A stretch of DNA of 64,000 nucleotides from Streptomyces termitum (GTDB taxonomy: Bacteria > Actinomycetota > Actinomycetes > Streptomycetales > Streptomycetaceae), in NCBI RefSeq assembly GCF_014650175.1, contig NZ_BMUL01000004.1:124001-188000 (forward strand), written 5' to 3'. Numbering within the stretch: the stretch's first letter is position 1; the number at the start of each line of letters is the position of its first letter. Both the position numbers and the translations under genes were made by a program. Of this stretch, positions 8,046 through 16,928 are shown piece by piece. The notes below the pieces were generated by a model. The model was not told where the DNA came from. It saw only the letters and a program-made list of their open reading frames with translations, and searched no databases.

Positions 8046-10075
8046 GCACCCTCGCCGCCCCCACCCCCGCCTCCGCCACGGGCGGGGCCGCGCCCGTGGT
8101 CCGGTACTACCCGACCGACCTCCTGCTCGCCCTGGAGGAGGCCGCCCGGCCCGGCTCCGGACTCGACGCGCTCCTCGCCGGCCGGGGCCTGACCGCCCTG
8201 CGCCCGCTCCTCGACGCCCGCGAGGAGTTCGCCCACGGACTCGACGAACTCTTCGGCGGCCTGGCCCAGTACCCCTGGCAGCCGCTCACCGACACCGACG
8301 ACGTGGAGGAGCTGCGGCCCGTCGGCGCGGTCCTCCTCGACGACGACCGCCCCGGCACCACCCTGCGCGGCCTCCTGCTCGCCTGGGCCACCGGCAACCA
8401 CGTCACCGTGCGCACCGGCGACCCCGGCCTCTGGGACGGGCTCGCGGCGCTCCTCCACCGCCCCGGCCTGCCCCTGCCCACCCTCCGCGCCGTCCCCCGC
8501 GACGCCCCCGGGGACGGGCACGGCACCCCGCTGCGCGTCCCCGACCTGCTGCCCCTCGCGGCCCGCCCCGGCACCCCGGGCACACCGGCCGGACACGCCG
8601 CCACCGGCTGGGACCCCGCGCTGTACGCCGCCCCCGGCGCCGCCGGACCCGACCCGCTGGAGACCCGGTTCCCGGCCGGACGGGAGCTGCCCGGCCAGGA
8701 CGCCTTCACCGCCGGAGTGCTCCGGAGCGACTGCCGCGCCTCCTGGACCGGCGCGCTCAGCCGCCGCACCCGCCTCCACGGCACCACCCTCGCCGCCGCC
8801 CGCGCCGCCGAGGACCCCCGCCGCACCGGCCGGCTCGACGCCCGGCTGCGCCACACCGTCTCCCGCGCCCGCCGCTCCCCGTACTACCGCGACCTGCCCC
8901 CGGTGCGGACCCTGGCGGACCTGCCCGGCCTGCCCGTCCTCGACAAGGCGGCCCTCGCCGCGCACTCGCTCCCCGAGGGCCGGGGCTTCGCCAGCGGCGC
9001 CCGTCCCACCGGCGAGGTGCTCCGCAGCGGCTCCACCACCGGCACGCCGCGCTACATCGTCTACGCCCGCGCGGACTGGGACAACATGGTCCGCGAGGCC
9101 GTCCCCCTCTTCTACGCCATGGGCCTGGCGCCCGGCGACCGCCTCGTCAACACCCTCTTCGGCGGGGACCTGTACGGCGGCCTGACCACGACGGTCACCG
9201 AGTTCAGCCGGATGCCCCTCGAATGCTGCACCACCGCCCAGGCCGCCACCCCCGACTCCCTCCTCATGCTCGCCCGGGGCTTCGACGCCAACGCCGTCAT
9301 CGGCGTGCCCGCCTTCCTCGTCCCGCTGCTGCGCGAGGCCCACCGGCGGGACCCGCTGCTGCGCGTCGAGAAGGTCCTCTACCTGGGGACGGCCATGAGC
9401 CCCGCCGACCGCGCCTGGCTGCGCGAGCACCTCGGCACCCGGATCGTCTCCAGCGTCCTCGCCGCCAACGACGGCGCCCAGCTCGGCTACCAGTGCGCCC
9501 ACCTCGACGGGATGCTCCACCACGTCAACGACGACTACAACTACCTGGAGGTCGTCGACGACGACGGCCGCCCCGTGCCCGACGGCACCGCGGGCGAACT
9601 GCTCACCACCACCCTCCAGAAGGGCGAGGGGCCGCTGATCCGCTACCGGATCGGCGACCGGGGCCGCTTCGTCCGGCACGACTGCCCCTGCGGAGTCTTT
9701 GGCCGCACCCTGGAGTACCACGGCCGCTCCGACGGCGTCGTCCGCCTCATGGGCGGCGCGCTCCTGCACGCCGAACTCCTCGACGCCGCCGCCGGGTTCG
9801 GCGTGTCCGAGCTCCAGGCCGAGGTCGCCTCGCAGGACGGCCGCGACACGCTCACCGTCCGCACCGAGTCCGCCCGCCCGCTGGACCCCGAAGCCCTCCG
9901 CGCCCACCTGGCCGCGCGCTTCCCGCTCCTGTCCGGCACCCGGGTCTACGAGGAGAGCGCCGACGCCGCCGCCCCGGCCGACTTCCGGGTCACCTGCCAC
10001 GGCCCCGGGGAGCTCGACCGCAACCCGGCCAGCGGCAAGATCCGCCCCGTCGTGGACCTCCGGGTGGACGTCTGA
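8042..10075 (+). CDS. LuxC-like N-terminal region fused to PaaK-like acyl-adenylate ligase
   Basis: A 677-aa protein. The C-terminal ~400 aa match phenylacetate-CoA-ligase/LuxE-type adenylating enzymes: LRSGSTTGTPRYIVY (about 325) is the phosphate loop, then LITTT-like ELLTTTLQKGEGPLIRYR and IGDRG (about 535), and the terminal NPASGKIRP. The N-terminal ~250 aa resemble the start of LuxC-type acyl-CoA reductases (GAVLLDDDRPGTTLRGLLLAW then ATGNHVTVRTG) but end before a complete aldehyde-dehydrogenase catalytic domain. A CPCG motif precedes FGRTLEYHGR. It probably activates a carboxylic acid in this pathway; a thiol acceptor or amine is possible. ATG overlaps the last micro-ORF stop; its TGA overlaps the MFS start. 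Confidence 0.72.
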   Translation: MSTLAAPTPASATGGAAPVVRYYPTDLLLALEEAARPGSGLDALLAGRGLTALRPLLDAREEFAHGLDELFGGLAQYPWQPLTDTDDVEELRPVGAVLLDDDRPGTTLRGLLLAWATGNHVTVRTGDPGLWDGLAALLHRPGLPLPTLRAVPRDAPGDGHGTPLRVPDLLPLAARPGTPGTPAGHAATGWDPALYAAPGAAGPDPLETRFPAGRELPGQDAFTAGVLRSDCRASWTGALSRRTRLHGTTLAAARAAEDPRRTGRLDARLRHTVSRARRSPYYRDLPPVRTLADLPGLPVLDKAALAAHSLPEGRGFASGARPTGEVLRSGSTTGTPRYIVYARADWDNMVREAVPLFYAMGLAPGDRLVNTLFGGDLYGGLTTTVTEFSRMPLECCTTAQAATPDSLLMLARGFDANAVIGVPAFLVPLLREAHRRDPLLRVEKVLYLGTAMSPADRAWLREHLGTRIVSSVLAANDGAQLGYQCAHLDGMLHHVNDDYNYLEVVDDDGRPVPDGTAGELLTTTLQKGEGPLIRYRIGDRGRFVRHDCPCGVFGRTLEYHGRSDGVVRLMGGALLHAELLDAAAGFGVSELQAEVASQDGRDTLTVRTESARPLDPEALRAHLAARFPLLSGTRVYEESADAAAPADFRVTCHGPGELDRNPASGKIRPVVDLRVDV

Positions 10076-11340
10076 TGGCCACCGCCCCCCTTCCCGCCCG
10101 GGACGCCCCGGCCGCCGGGACCCCGGCCGCCCCCGACCGGACCGTCCCCGTCCTGCTGGTCTCCCTCGCCCTCCTGGGCATCGGCATGGGCGTCTACCTG
10201 CTCGCCCTCGGCCAGCTCCTGTACCAGCTCACCGGCAGCCCGCGGGCCTTCGCGCTCGCCCTGACCCTCCAGGGCGCCGCCGCCGTCTGCGTCCTGCCCT
10301 TCGCCGGGCCCCTCGTCGACGCGCTCGACTCGCGGCACGTGCACACTGCCTGCAGCCTCGTGCGCGCCGTGACCGTCGCCGGGCTCGCCGTGACCGGCGC
10401 GACCCGGCCGCCCGGCGCGGTGGTGCTGATCGGCGCCGGTGTCGTCCTGCTGGCCTTCGTGGACAACGTCCAGCGCGCCGCGCTGTTCAAGTACACCGCC
10501 TGGCACGTCGACCCCGCCCGCCGCGCCCGTCTCAACGCCCTGATCAACGTGGCCGTCCAGGTCGGGGCGCTGACCGGCATGGCCCTGCTCGGCCTGCTGC
10601 TCCTGGTCACCTCCCTGGCGGGCGCCCTGCTGGCCGACACCGCCGTCGCGCTGGCCGTCGCCCTTCTCGTACGGAGCCTGCCGGCGGTGGCCCCCGAACC
10701 GCGCGCCCCGGCCGCCGGGGTGCTGCGCACGGCCCTGCCGCTGGCGCTGCGCGACTGGCGGGCCATGTTCCACCGCCACCGGGGCGACCTCACCGTCCTC
10801 GGCGTGATCGTGCTGTGCGCCGCCGACTTCGTCTTCCAGTCCTGTGTGAGCACCCTCGTCGTCCCGCTGGTGGCGGAGCACTACGGCGGCCGGGGCCAGT
10901 ACGTCTCCCTGCTGGAGGCGGTCTTCGCCCTCGGCATGATCGCCTCCTCCCTCTTCACCCGGCACACCCAGCGGGCCGCGCTGCTGCCGCTGTGGTGCGT
11001 GCTCCAGGGCGCGGCGGCCGTGGTCCTCGGCCTGTCGTCCGCGCCGGCCGTCCACCTCGCGGCCCTGTTCGCGGCGGGCTTCGCCAACCTCTCCGCCCTC
11101 ACCTGGCTCCTGACGACCCTTCAGGAGCGGGCGGGCGACGGGGAGAAGGCGAAGATGGCGAGCCTGCGCATGCTCTCCATCGGCCTGGCCACCACCGTGC
11201 TCATGCCGCTGGTGGGCCACTTCGCCGCGCTCTCGCTCACCGCGGGCTTCCTGTCCACGGCCTCCGTCATGCTCGCCTTCACCGCGCTGGCGGCCGTCAC
11301 GACGGCCCGGCGCCGGCCCCCGGCGGCGAAACCGGCCTGA
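10075..11340 (+). CDS. MFS transporter, putative product exporter (first)
   Basis: A 421-aa integral membrane protein with about 12 hydrophobic segments and the layout of BacE/enterobactin-exporter-type MFS proteins. After a Pro/Ala-rich 20-aa lead the first helix runs through VPVLLVSLALLGIGMG. ATGA overlap with the preceding ligase gene shows coupling and supports a role in exporting, or conferring tolerance to, the pathway product. A second MFS gene of similar type lies at 14521. Followed by a 256-bp gap that begins a new transcription unit. Confidence 0.82.
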   Translation: MATAPLPARDAPAAGTPAAPDRTVPVLLVSLALLGIGMGVYLLALGQLLYQLTGSPRAFALALTLQGAAAVCVLPFAGPLVDALDSRHVHTACSLVRAVTVAGLAVTGATRPPGAVVLIGAGVVLLAFVDNVQRAALFKYTAWHVDPARRARLNALINVAVQVGALTGMALLGLLLLVTSLAGALLADTAVALAVALLVRSLPAVAPEPRAPAAGVLRTALPLALRDWRAMFHRHRGDLTVLGVIVLCAADFVFQSCVSTLVVPLVAEHYGGRGQYVSLLEAVFALGMIASSLFTRHTQRAALLPLWCVLQGAAAVVLGLSSAPAVHLAALFAAGFANLSALTWLLTTLQERAGDGEKAKMASLRMLSIGLATTVLMPLVGHFAALSLTAGFLSTASVMLAFTALAAVTTARRRPPAAKPA

Positions 11341-11481
11341 GCGCTCCCGCCGCCCGCCCTCCCGAGATCGTCCCGGTGACCGGCGGGGGAGCGGCGGGGG
11401 ACCGGCGGGGGACCGGTCCGGGTCGGGTTTCCCGGTGTCGGCGCAGGTCACGGGAGTGCCACGGCAATATGCGAACATCCG

Positions 11482-11511
11482 TTGTTAGGCAGGGAGTTCG
11501 GGTGCTAGCGT
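11482..11511 (+). promoter_or_regulatory. Candidate vegetative-type promoter for the 11.6-25.5 kb operon
   Basis: TTGTTA (11482-11487) and TAGCGT (11506-11511) are separated by 18 bp, close to the actinomycete HrdB consensus TTGACA-n17/18-TAGxxT. The site lies in the only non-coding gap (11341-11596) within the rightward gene set, 86 bp before the GTG at 11597. All later genes to 25524 overlap or are within 50 bp, so one promoter here could serve them. Confidence 0.5.
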
Positions 11512-11596
11512 CCGGATCCGACGGCGCTTCCACCGAGGCGCGACCGAGGGCGGGTCCCCGCGGCTCCGGCCTGGGGACCGACCGCATGGGGGTGTC

Positions 11597-12820
11597 GTGG
11601 GTCCACGTACTTCTGTCGAGATCCTGGAGTTCGAGCATGCCGTGGTCCCCGCGGCCGACCGGTTGAGAGAGCTGCGGACCGCGCGGTCCGGGGACGGCGC
11701 GCAGGCGCGGACCGGCGAGGTGCGGGAGGCCGTCGACGCCCTGTGCGAGGCCGTCGGGAGGACGTCCGGCCTGATGCCGGACGCCCAGATCGCCGCCACC
11801 GTCGCGGACCTGCGGACCTGGCGGGACGCCGGCTGCGAGGGCGTGCCGCACTTCGACGCCACCCGCGCCACCGTGCCCGCCCCCGCCGACGGCGAGGCCG
11901 CCGCCTACGTCGGCCCGGTGACCCTCCCCAACAGCGACCGGCACGAGGTCCACATCGAGGCGTTCTCGGTGGTCCGCCAGGACCCCGACTGCACGCCGTA
12001 CCTCCAGAGCGCCTACCCGCACCCCAAGGCCGTCTTCCAGTCGACCCGGCTGCTGGCCGCCTCCCGGGGCCTGCGCGAGGGCAACTGCGTGGTGTTCTTC
12101 CCGGAGAACATCCCGTCCGCCACCCGCTGCACGGACCAGGACTTCGCCTGGTTCTTCTTCGACCGGCACACCGGCATCTACGCCCAGACCCTCGCCATCA
12201 CCGAGCGGCTGTGCGGCCCCGGTTCGCCCTTCGCCGGCGAGGAGGAACTCGTCTCGGCCGGTGTCGACCCCGAGGACGTCTACCAGGCCCGCTGTGTCTG
12301 GGGCTATCTCCACGACCACTTCCACCACACCGGGCCCCGCCCCCTCGACCAGCACCTGGCGATCAAGACGACCTGGCGCCCCGGCCTCCTCGAAGAGCTC
12401 AAGGTCGACATGAAGTCGGCCGTCGCCTGCTTCGAGGACGAGGTCCCCTACGGGCCGATCGTCTTCGAGTACGTCATCCTGGAACGGCTGTTCCGCTACC
12501 CCGCCCAGCCCGAGCCGCTGCGCAACTTCGACGCCGGGACCGGCTTCGCGCTCGGCACCTGGCTCGCCGCGCACGGCCTGTTCACCCGGGACGCCCGAGG
12601 CCGCCGCGCCCTCGGCCCCAAGGCGGAGATCGTCGCGTCCGTCCGCGAACTCATCGGCCTCATCGAGGACATCGAGCGCACCGAGGACGACGAGGCGTAC
12701 CGCTCCAAAGCCGTCGACTTCCTCTTCGGGACCCTCCTCAGACGGCCGGAGGCCAAGCCCGCCCGCTACGGCGGCCCGCTCGCACCGCTCGACCTGTGGG
12801 GTTCCGAAGTCCATGTCTGA
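11597..12820 (+). CDS. DUF6421-like protein of unknown function
   Basis: A 407-aa protein without signal peptide or membrane segments. The pattern DRHEVHIEAF, FFPENIPSATRC, the His-rich WGYLHDHFHHTGPRPLDQH (about 235-250), LLEELKVDMKS, YVILERLFRYP and NFDAGTGFALGTWL follows what I recall of the DUF6421 family, including a His/Asp cluster that could bind a metal. GTG start at 11597 follows a GGGGG; the stop overlaps the aminotransferase ATG by 8 nt. Membership in the operon suggests an enzymatic or accessory role in biosynthesis, but no reaction can be assigned. Confidence 0.6.
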   Translation: MGPRTSVEILEFEHAVVPAADRLRELRTARSGDGAQARTGEVREAVDALCEAVGRTSGLMPDAQIAATVADLRTWRDAGCEGVPHFDATRATVPAPADGEAAAYVGPVTLPNSDRHEVHIEAFSVVRQDPDCTPYLQSAYPHPKAVFQSTRLLAASRGLREGNCVVFFPENIPSATRCTDQDFAWFFFDRHTGIYAQTLAITERLCGPGSPFAGEEELVSAGVDPEDVYQARCVWGYLHDHFHHTGPRPLDQHLAIKTTWRPGLLEELKVDMKSAVACFEDEVPYGPIVFEYVILERLFRYPAQPEPLRNFDAGTGFALGTWLAAHGLFTRDARGRRALGPKAEIVASVRELIGLIEDIERTEDDEAYRSKAVDFLFGTLLRRPEAKPARYGGPLAPLDLWGSEVHV

Positions 12821-13940
12821 TTCCGCGCCCGCCCCCTGTCCCGACCCCGACCCCGACCCCTCCGCGCTCCGGGCGATCCTCAAGGACCCCGGCTTCTGCC
12901 GATACTCCACCGGCCGCGTCGCCGTCGTCGACTGGGACGCCGGAACCGGCTGGTCCGAGCCCGTGATCGCGCCCTACGCCGACCTGGCGATGGACCCCGC
13001 CGCCCTGGGACTCCACTACGGCCAGGCCGTCTTCGAGGGCATGAAGGCGTTCCGCGCCGCCGACGGCACGGTCTCCCTCTTCCGCCCCGACGACCACGGC
13101 CGGCGCCTCGCCCGCTCCGCCGCCCGCCTCGCCATGACCCCGATGCCCGTCGAGCTCTGCACCCGGGCCTGCGCCGCCCTGGTCGCCGCCGTCGCGCACT
13201 GGGTCCCCGGCGGCTACGGCCAGAGCCTGTACCTGCGGCCGCTGCTCATCTCCACCGAGGCCGAACTCGGCCTCAGGCCCTCCCGCCGCCAGCGCTGCGT
13301 GATCCTCGCCCACCCCGCCGACCCCTGCTTCGGCGCCGGCTTCCGGCCGCTCTCCGTGACCGTCGCCACCGACGCCGTACGGGCCGTCCGGGGCGGCACC
13401 GGCGAGTCCAAGTGCGCCGGGAACTACGCCGCCGGCCTCCTCACCCGCACCGAGGCCCAGGCCCGGGGGTACGACGAGGTGCTGTGGCTCGACGGCCTGG
13501 AGCGCCGCTGGATCGAGGAGCTGAGCACCATGAACGTCCTCCTCGTCTGGCGCGACGGGGACGGGGTCCGGCTCACCACCCCGCCCTGCGACGGCACCAT
13601 CGTCCGCGGCCTCACCCGCGACTCGCTCCTCACCCTCGCCGCCGGCCCCGGCGGACCGGCGGCCGCCGAGGAGCCCACCTCGCTCGACGCGCTCCTCGAC
13701 GGCCTCCGCGACGGCCGGCTGACCGAGATCGCCGCCTGCGGCACGGCCGGCGTCGTCGTCCCCGTCGGCCGCGTCGGCACCCCCGACGGCGACCTGACGG
13801 TCGGCGACGGCACCGAGGGGCCCGTCACCGCGCTGCTGCGGCGCACCCTGCTCGACGTCCAGCAAGGACGCACGCCCGACACCCACGGATGGCTGCGGCC
13901 CGTGCCGCCGGCCGACGCGAACGGGGGACGACGCCCATGA
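12813..13940 (+). CDS. Branched-chain amino acid aminotransferase (fold type IV PLP enzyme), intact
   Basis: A 375-aa IlvE/BCAT-type aminotransferase. The PLP Schiff-base Lys is K200 in GGTGESKCAGNYA, and E236 in EELSTMN is the Glu that contacts the pyridine nitrogen; LHYGQAVFEGMKAF is the conserved N-terminal signature. It should interconvert a 2-oxo acid and a hydrophobic or methyl-branched amino acid with glutamate. In this locus it could supply a methyl-branched residue, and it is the functional comparator for the degenerate homologue at 18169. Start ATG overlaps the upstream stop, and the stop overlaps the next ATG. Confidence 0.9.
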   Translation: MSDSAPAPCPDPDPDPSALRAILKDPGFCRYSTGRVAVVDWDAGTGWSEPVIAPYADLAMDPAALGLHYGQAVFEGMKAFRAADGTVSLFRPDDHGRRLARSAARLAMTPMPVELCTRACAALVAAVAHWVPGGYGQSLYLRPLLISTEAELGLRPSRRQRCVILAHPADPCFGAGFRPLSVTVATDAVRAVRGGTGESKCAGNYAAGLLTRTEAQARGYDEVLWLDGLERRWIEELSTMNVLLVWRDGDGVRLTTPPCDGTIVRGLTRDSLLTLAAGPGGPAAAEEPTSLDALLDGLRDGRLTEIAACGTAGVVVPVGRVGTPDGDLTVGDGTEGPVTALLRRTLLDVQQGRTPDTHGWLRPVPPADANGGRRP

Positions 13941-14524
13941 ACGACAGCACGGCCCTGAAGACCAGCCACGACCGTGCCCTGTCGGACATCACCACCATCC
14001 ACACGCTGGGGCCGACGGGCACCAACCTGGAGAAGGCCGCCCACCACTGGTTCGCCGGACGGGGCCTCGCCGGCACCGTCCTGCTCCACCCCGAGGTGGA
14101 GGACGGGCTCGACGCCATGGCCTTCGACGGCACCGAGGCGATCCTCGCCTGCGCCGTCTACCCCCGCCTGCACGACCTGGTCTTCAGCAACCTGCACCGG
14201 CTGGAGATGGCCGACAGCTTCCTCCTCGACACCCACGACATGGTCCTCGCGGGCCGGCCCGGCGACACCGGAGCGGTCGCCACCATCGTCACCCACCCGG
14301 CCCCCAGCTGCCTCGTCACCGGACGCGGCGACATCACCCTGACCAGCAGCAACTCGCGCGCGGCCGCCCTGTGCGCCGCCGGGGAGTTCGACGCCTGCGT
14401 GACCACGGGACCCGCCGCCGCGGCCGAGGGGCTCCACCTGATCGAGAACTTCGGCCCGGTGCCGATGGTCTTCACCCTGCACGTCGGCCGCCGCTCCGGC
14501 GCCGGAACCGGAAGGGCCCGATGA
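13937..14524 (+). CDS. BacA-like prephenate decarboxylase homologue
   Basis: A 195-aa protein with a single prephenate-dehydratase-type domain and no ACT domain, the size of BacA (about 200 aa). TLGPTGTNLEKAA (23-35), VTHPAPSCLV, TSSNSRAAALCAAGEFD and ENFGPVPMVFTL match the order of conserved segments in BacA, which decarboxylates prephenate without aromatising it in bacilysin biosynthesis. Together with the neighbouring aminotransferase, ATP-grasp genes and MFS exporters it recreates most of a bacilysin-type gene set. No BacB cupin or BacC dehydrogenase is visible, so a different fate of the product, or a different substrate, is likely. Confidence 0.72.
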   Translation: MNDSTALKTSHDRALSDITTIHTLGPTGTNLEKAAHHWFAGRGLAGTVLLHPEVEDGLDAMAFDGTEAILACAVYPRLHDLVFSNLHRLEMADSFLLDTHDMVLAGRPGDTGAVATIVTHPAPSCLVTGRGDITLTSSNSRAAALCAAGEFDACVTTGPAAAAEGLHLIENFGPVPMVFTLHVGRRSGAGTGRAR

Positions 14525-15762
14525 CGACGACACCCGCGCCGGACTCCGCCACCGGCCGACGGCGGCTCCCCGGGGCCTTCCGGGCCCTGCGGGCCAGCGA
14601 GGCCCTCTCCTCGGCGGGCTCCCAGCTCACCCTGGTGGCCATGCCCGTCCTCGCCGCCGCCGACCTCGGCGCCTCGCCGTCCCGGATCGCGCTGCTCAGC
14701 GGCGCCCAGTTCGTGCCGGTCCTCGTCGTCACCCCCTTCGCCGGCCGCCTCGCCGACCTGCGCGACCGCGCCCCCCTCCTGTACGCCTCCCACTTCGCCC
14801 GTGCCGTCGTCCTCGCCCTGGTGGTGCTCCTCGCCGCGCTCTCCCGGCTCGACTACGCGGTCCTCTTCGCCGCCGCCGTCCTCCTCGGCGCCTTCACCGC
14901 CCTCTTCGACACCGCGCTCCTCGCCTACGTCCCCGACACCGTCGAGGAAGAGGAACTGACCCGGGCAAACGGCCAGTTGGCGGCGGTCAACGCGGTCTCC
15001 CAGACCGCCGGACCGGCCGTCGGCGGCCTCGTCGTCACCGGCCTCGGACCGGTCGCCGCGATGGCCGTCGACTCCGTCTCGTACCTCCTCGGCGGAGCGG
15101 CGGTACGGGCCCGCCGACGGCCGGCCCGGCACCGGGCCACCCGCGAGACCGCGTCGATCCGGGCCGGCTTCACGGCCGTCGCCGCCTCGGACCCGCTGCG
15201 CCGCCTGGTCGCCTCCGGCTCCCTGTTCAACCTGGCCGAACAGGTCGCGCTGAGCGTCCTGTTCATCGCCGTCGTCCAGGAGGCCGACCACTCCGTCGCC
15301 TTCCTCGGCTTCGGCTTCAGCGCCGCCGGGATCGGCAGCGTCGCCGGGGCCCGCGCCACCGCCCGGTACGGCGGCGGGGACGGCGCCCGGTCCTGGGTCT
15401 GGGCGCTCCTCGTCACCCAGGCGGCCCTGCTCGCCGCCCTCTGGTCGGTCGGCCGGGGCCCGTGGGGCGCCGCCGGGTTCATGGCGAGCATGGTCGTCTA
15501 CGGCGCGGCCATGGCCTACTACAACGTCCACTCGCTGACCATCCGTCAGAAGGTGTCGCCGGAAGGGGTCCTGGGGCGCGTCAACGCCGTCTACCGGACC
15601 TTCGCCTTCGGCACCATCCCGATCGGGGCGGGCCTCGCCGCCCTCCTGCTGCTGTTCACCAGCGCCCCGGTGGCGGCCACGCTCGTCGCGGGCCTGAGCG
15701 TCGTGGCCACCTGGATCCTGGCCCGCGGCACGTACACGACCGAAAGGCGGAACCCCTCATGA
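14521..15762 (+). CDS. MFS transporter, putative product exporter (second)
   Basis: A 413-aa major-facilitator protein with 12 predicted hydrophobic helices; the loop GRLADLRDRAPL after helix 2 is the cytoplasmic MFS motif A and LSGAQFVPVLVVTPFAG is typical of the BacE/MFS_3 group. Four-base ATGA overlap with the BacA-like gene places it in the same operon. Like the first MFS it probably exports the finished compound or a precursor. Two exporters in one locus could mean two products or a protected intermediate. Confidence 0.83.
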   Translation: MTTTPAPDSATGRRRLPGAFRALRASEALSSAGSQLTLVAMPVLAAADLGASPSRIALLSGAQFVPVLVVTPFAGRLADLRDRAPLLYASHFARAVVLALVVLLAALSRLDYAVLFAAAVLLGAFTALFDTALLAYVPDTVEEEELTRANGQLAAVNAVSQTAGPAVGGLVVTGLGPVAAMAVDSVSYLLGGAAVRARRRPARHRATRETASIRAGFTAVAASDPLRRLVASGSLFNLAEQVALSVLFIAVVQEADHSVAFLGFGFSAAGIGSVAGARATARYGGGDGARSWVWALLVTQAALLAALWSVGRGPWGAAGFMASMVVYGAAMAYYNVHSLTIRQKVSPEGVLGRVNAVYRTFAFGTIPIGAGLAALLLLFTSAPVAATLVAGLSVVATWILARGTYTTERRNPS

Positions 15763-16928
15763 CCCACCCCGGACCCTTCGAGGTGACGGAGCGGGACCGC
15801 CTCGACGCGCACCGGCCGGGAGAGGGCTGGCTCGACGAGCACGGCTTCTACACCTGCCGCCGCTGGACGGCCTCCCAGGAGGGCGACCGCGGCTTCGACA
15901 CCGCCTACCTGGTCGGCCGCTCCCCGCACGACGGCCGGACCGGGGGACTCGTCCCCTTCCACACCGCCGACGGCGGCGACAGCAACCCCCTCTACAACGA
16001 GGCCACCCTGCTCGGCCGCGCCCCCGGCGTCCAGGTCCTGGCCGGCTCCCGCACCGGCTACGACAACCGCGTCCTCCTCGACCCCGCCCTCGACGGCGCC
16101 GACCGCACGGCCCTGCTGTCCGCGCTCTGCGACCGGCTCCTCGACCGGGCCGAGGAGCGCGGCGCCGGACACGTCTCCTGGTGGTACCTGCCCGAGGCCG
16201 CCGCCCGCGAACTCGCCGCCCTGCCCGGCGTCGCCACGACGGCCGCCCCCTGCCTCCCCACCGCCGTGCTCCGGCCGCGCGGCGACGGCCTCGACGCCCA
16301 CGTGGCGGCCCTGCCCGCCTCCCGCCGCTCCCTCGTCCGCCGCGACCTCAAGCGCCTCGCGGCGGCCGGCTACCGCTCCCGCACCGTCCCCACCGACCCG
16401 GCCGCCCTGGAGGCGTACGCCCCCCTCGTCGTGCAGGTGCAGGTCCGGCACGGCGAGGAGCTCACCGAGGAGGGCGCCGTCCGCTACCTCCGCCGCTGCC
16501 TCAGCCTCGGCGGCCCGGCGGCGGAAGGCACCGGCACCGGCGCCCCCGGCGACGTCGTCGTCACCGAGGTCCTCGACCCCACCGGCCGGCCCGTCGCCTT
16601 CGCCCTCGGCATCGTCCACGGCCGCGGCCTGCACATGCGGGTCTTCGGCTGCGACTACGACGGCGGTCACGGCGGCCACGGCGAGTACTTCGAGGCCACC
16701 GTCTACGGCCCGCTCCGGCACGCCCTGGAGCGCGGTCTCGACGAGGTCCACCTCGGCGTCACCTCCTACCGGGCCAAGTCCCTGCGCGGCGCCGAACTCC
16801 GCCCCCGCCAGACCCTGTTCATGTCCCGCGCCGACCGGCGCCCGCCGGCCCCCGCCCCCGACTGGAGCTTCCTCGGGGACGACGGCCGGTTCCTCGCCGG
16901 AGCGTCCTCGGAGGTCCTGCCGTGCTGA
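15759..16928 (+). CDS. FemAB/BioF2-like GNAT-fold transferase
   Basis: A 389-aa protein with the arrangement of GNAT_6/FemAB-like proteins often annotated as peptidogalycan biosynthesis protein or CmnB-like acyltransferase. An N-terminal variable domain is followed by ASRRSLVRRDLKRLAAAGY, VVQVQVRHGEELTEE and the C-terminal core YFEATVYGPLRHALERGLDEVHLG with TSYRAKSLRGAEL. Such proteins transfer acyl or aminoacyl groups from CoA, a carrier protein or aminoacyl-tRNA to an amine. In this locus a carrier-protein or tRNA-dependent amide bond is an attractive but unproven role. ATG overlaps the MFS stop; the stop overlaps the next GTG. Confidence 0.68.
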   Translation: MTHPGPFEVTERDRLDAHRPGEGWLDEHGFYTCRRWTASQEGDRGFDTAYLVGRSPHDGRTGGLVPFHTADGGDSNPLYNEATLLGRAPGVQVLAGSRTGYDNRVLLDPALDGADRTALLSALCDRLLDRAEERGAGHVSWWYLPEAAARELAALPGVATTAAPCLPTAVLRPRGDGLDAHVAALPASRRSLVRRDLKRLAAAGYRSRTVPTDPAALEAYAPLVVQVQVRHGEELTEEGAVRYLRRCLSLGGPAAEGTGTGAPGDVVVTEVLDPTGRPVAFALGIVHGRGLHMRVFGCDYDGGHGGHGEYFEATVYGPLRHALERGLDEVHLGVTSYRAKSLRGAELRPRQTLFMSRADRRPPAPAPDWSFLGDDGRFLAGASSEVLPC

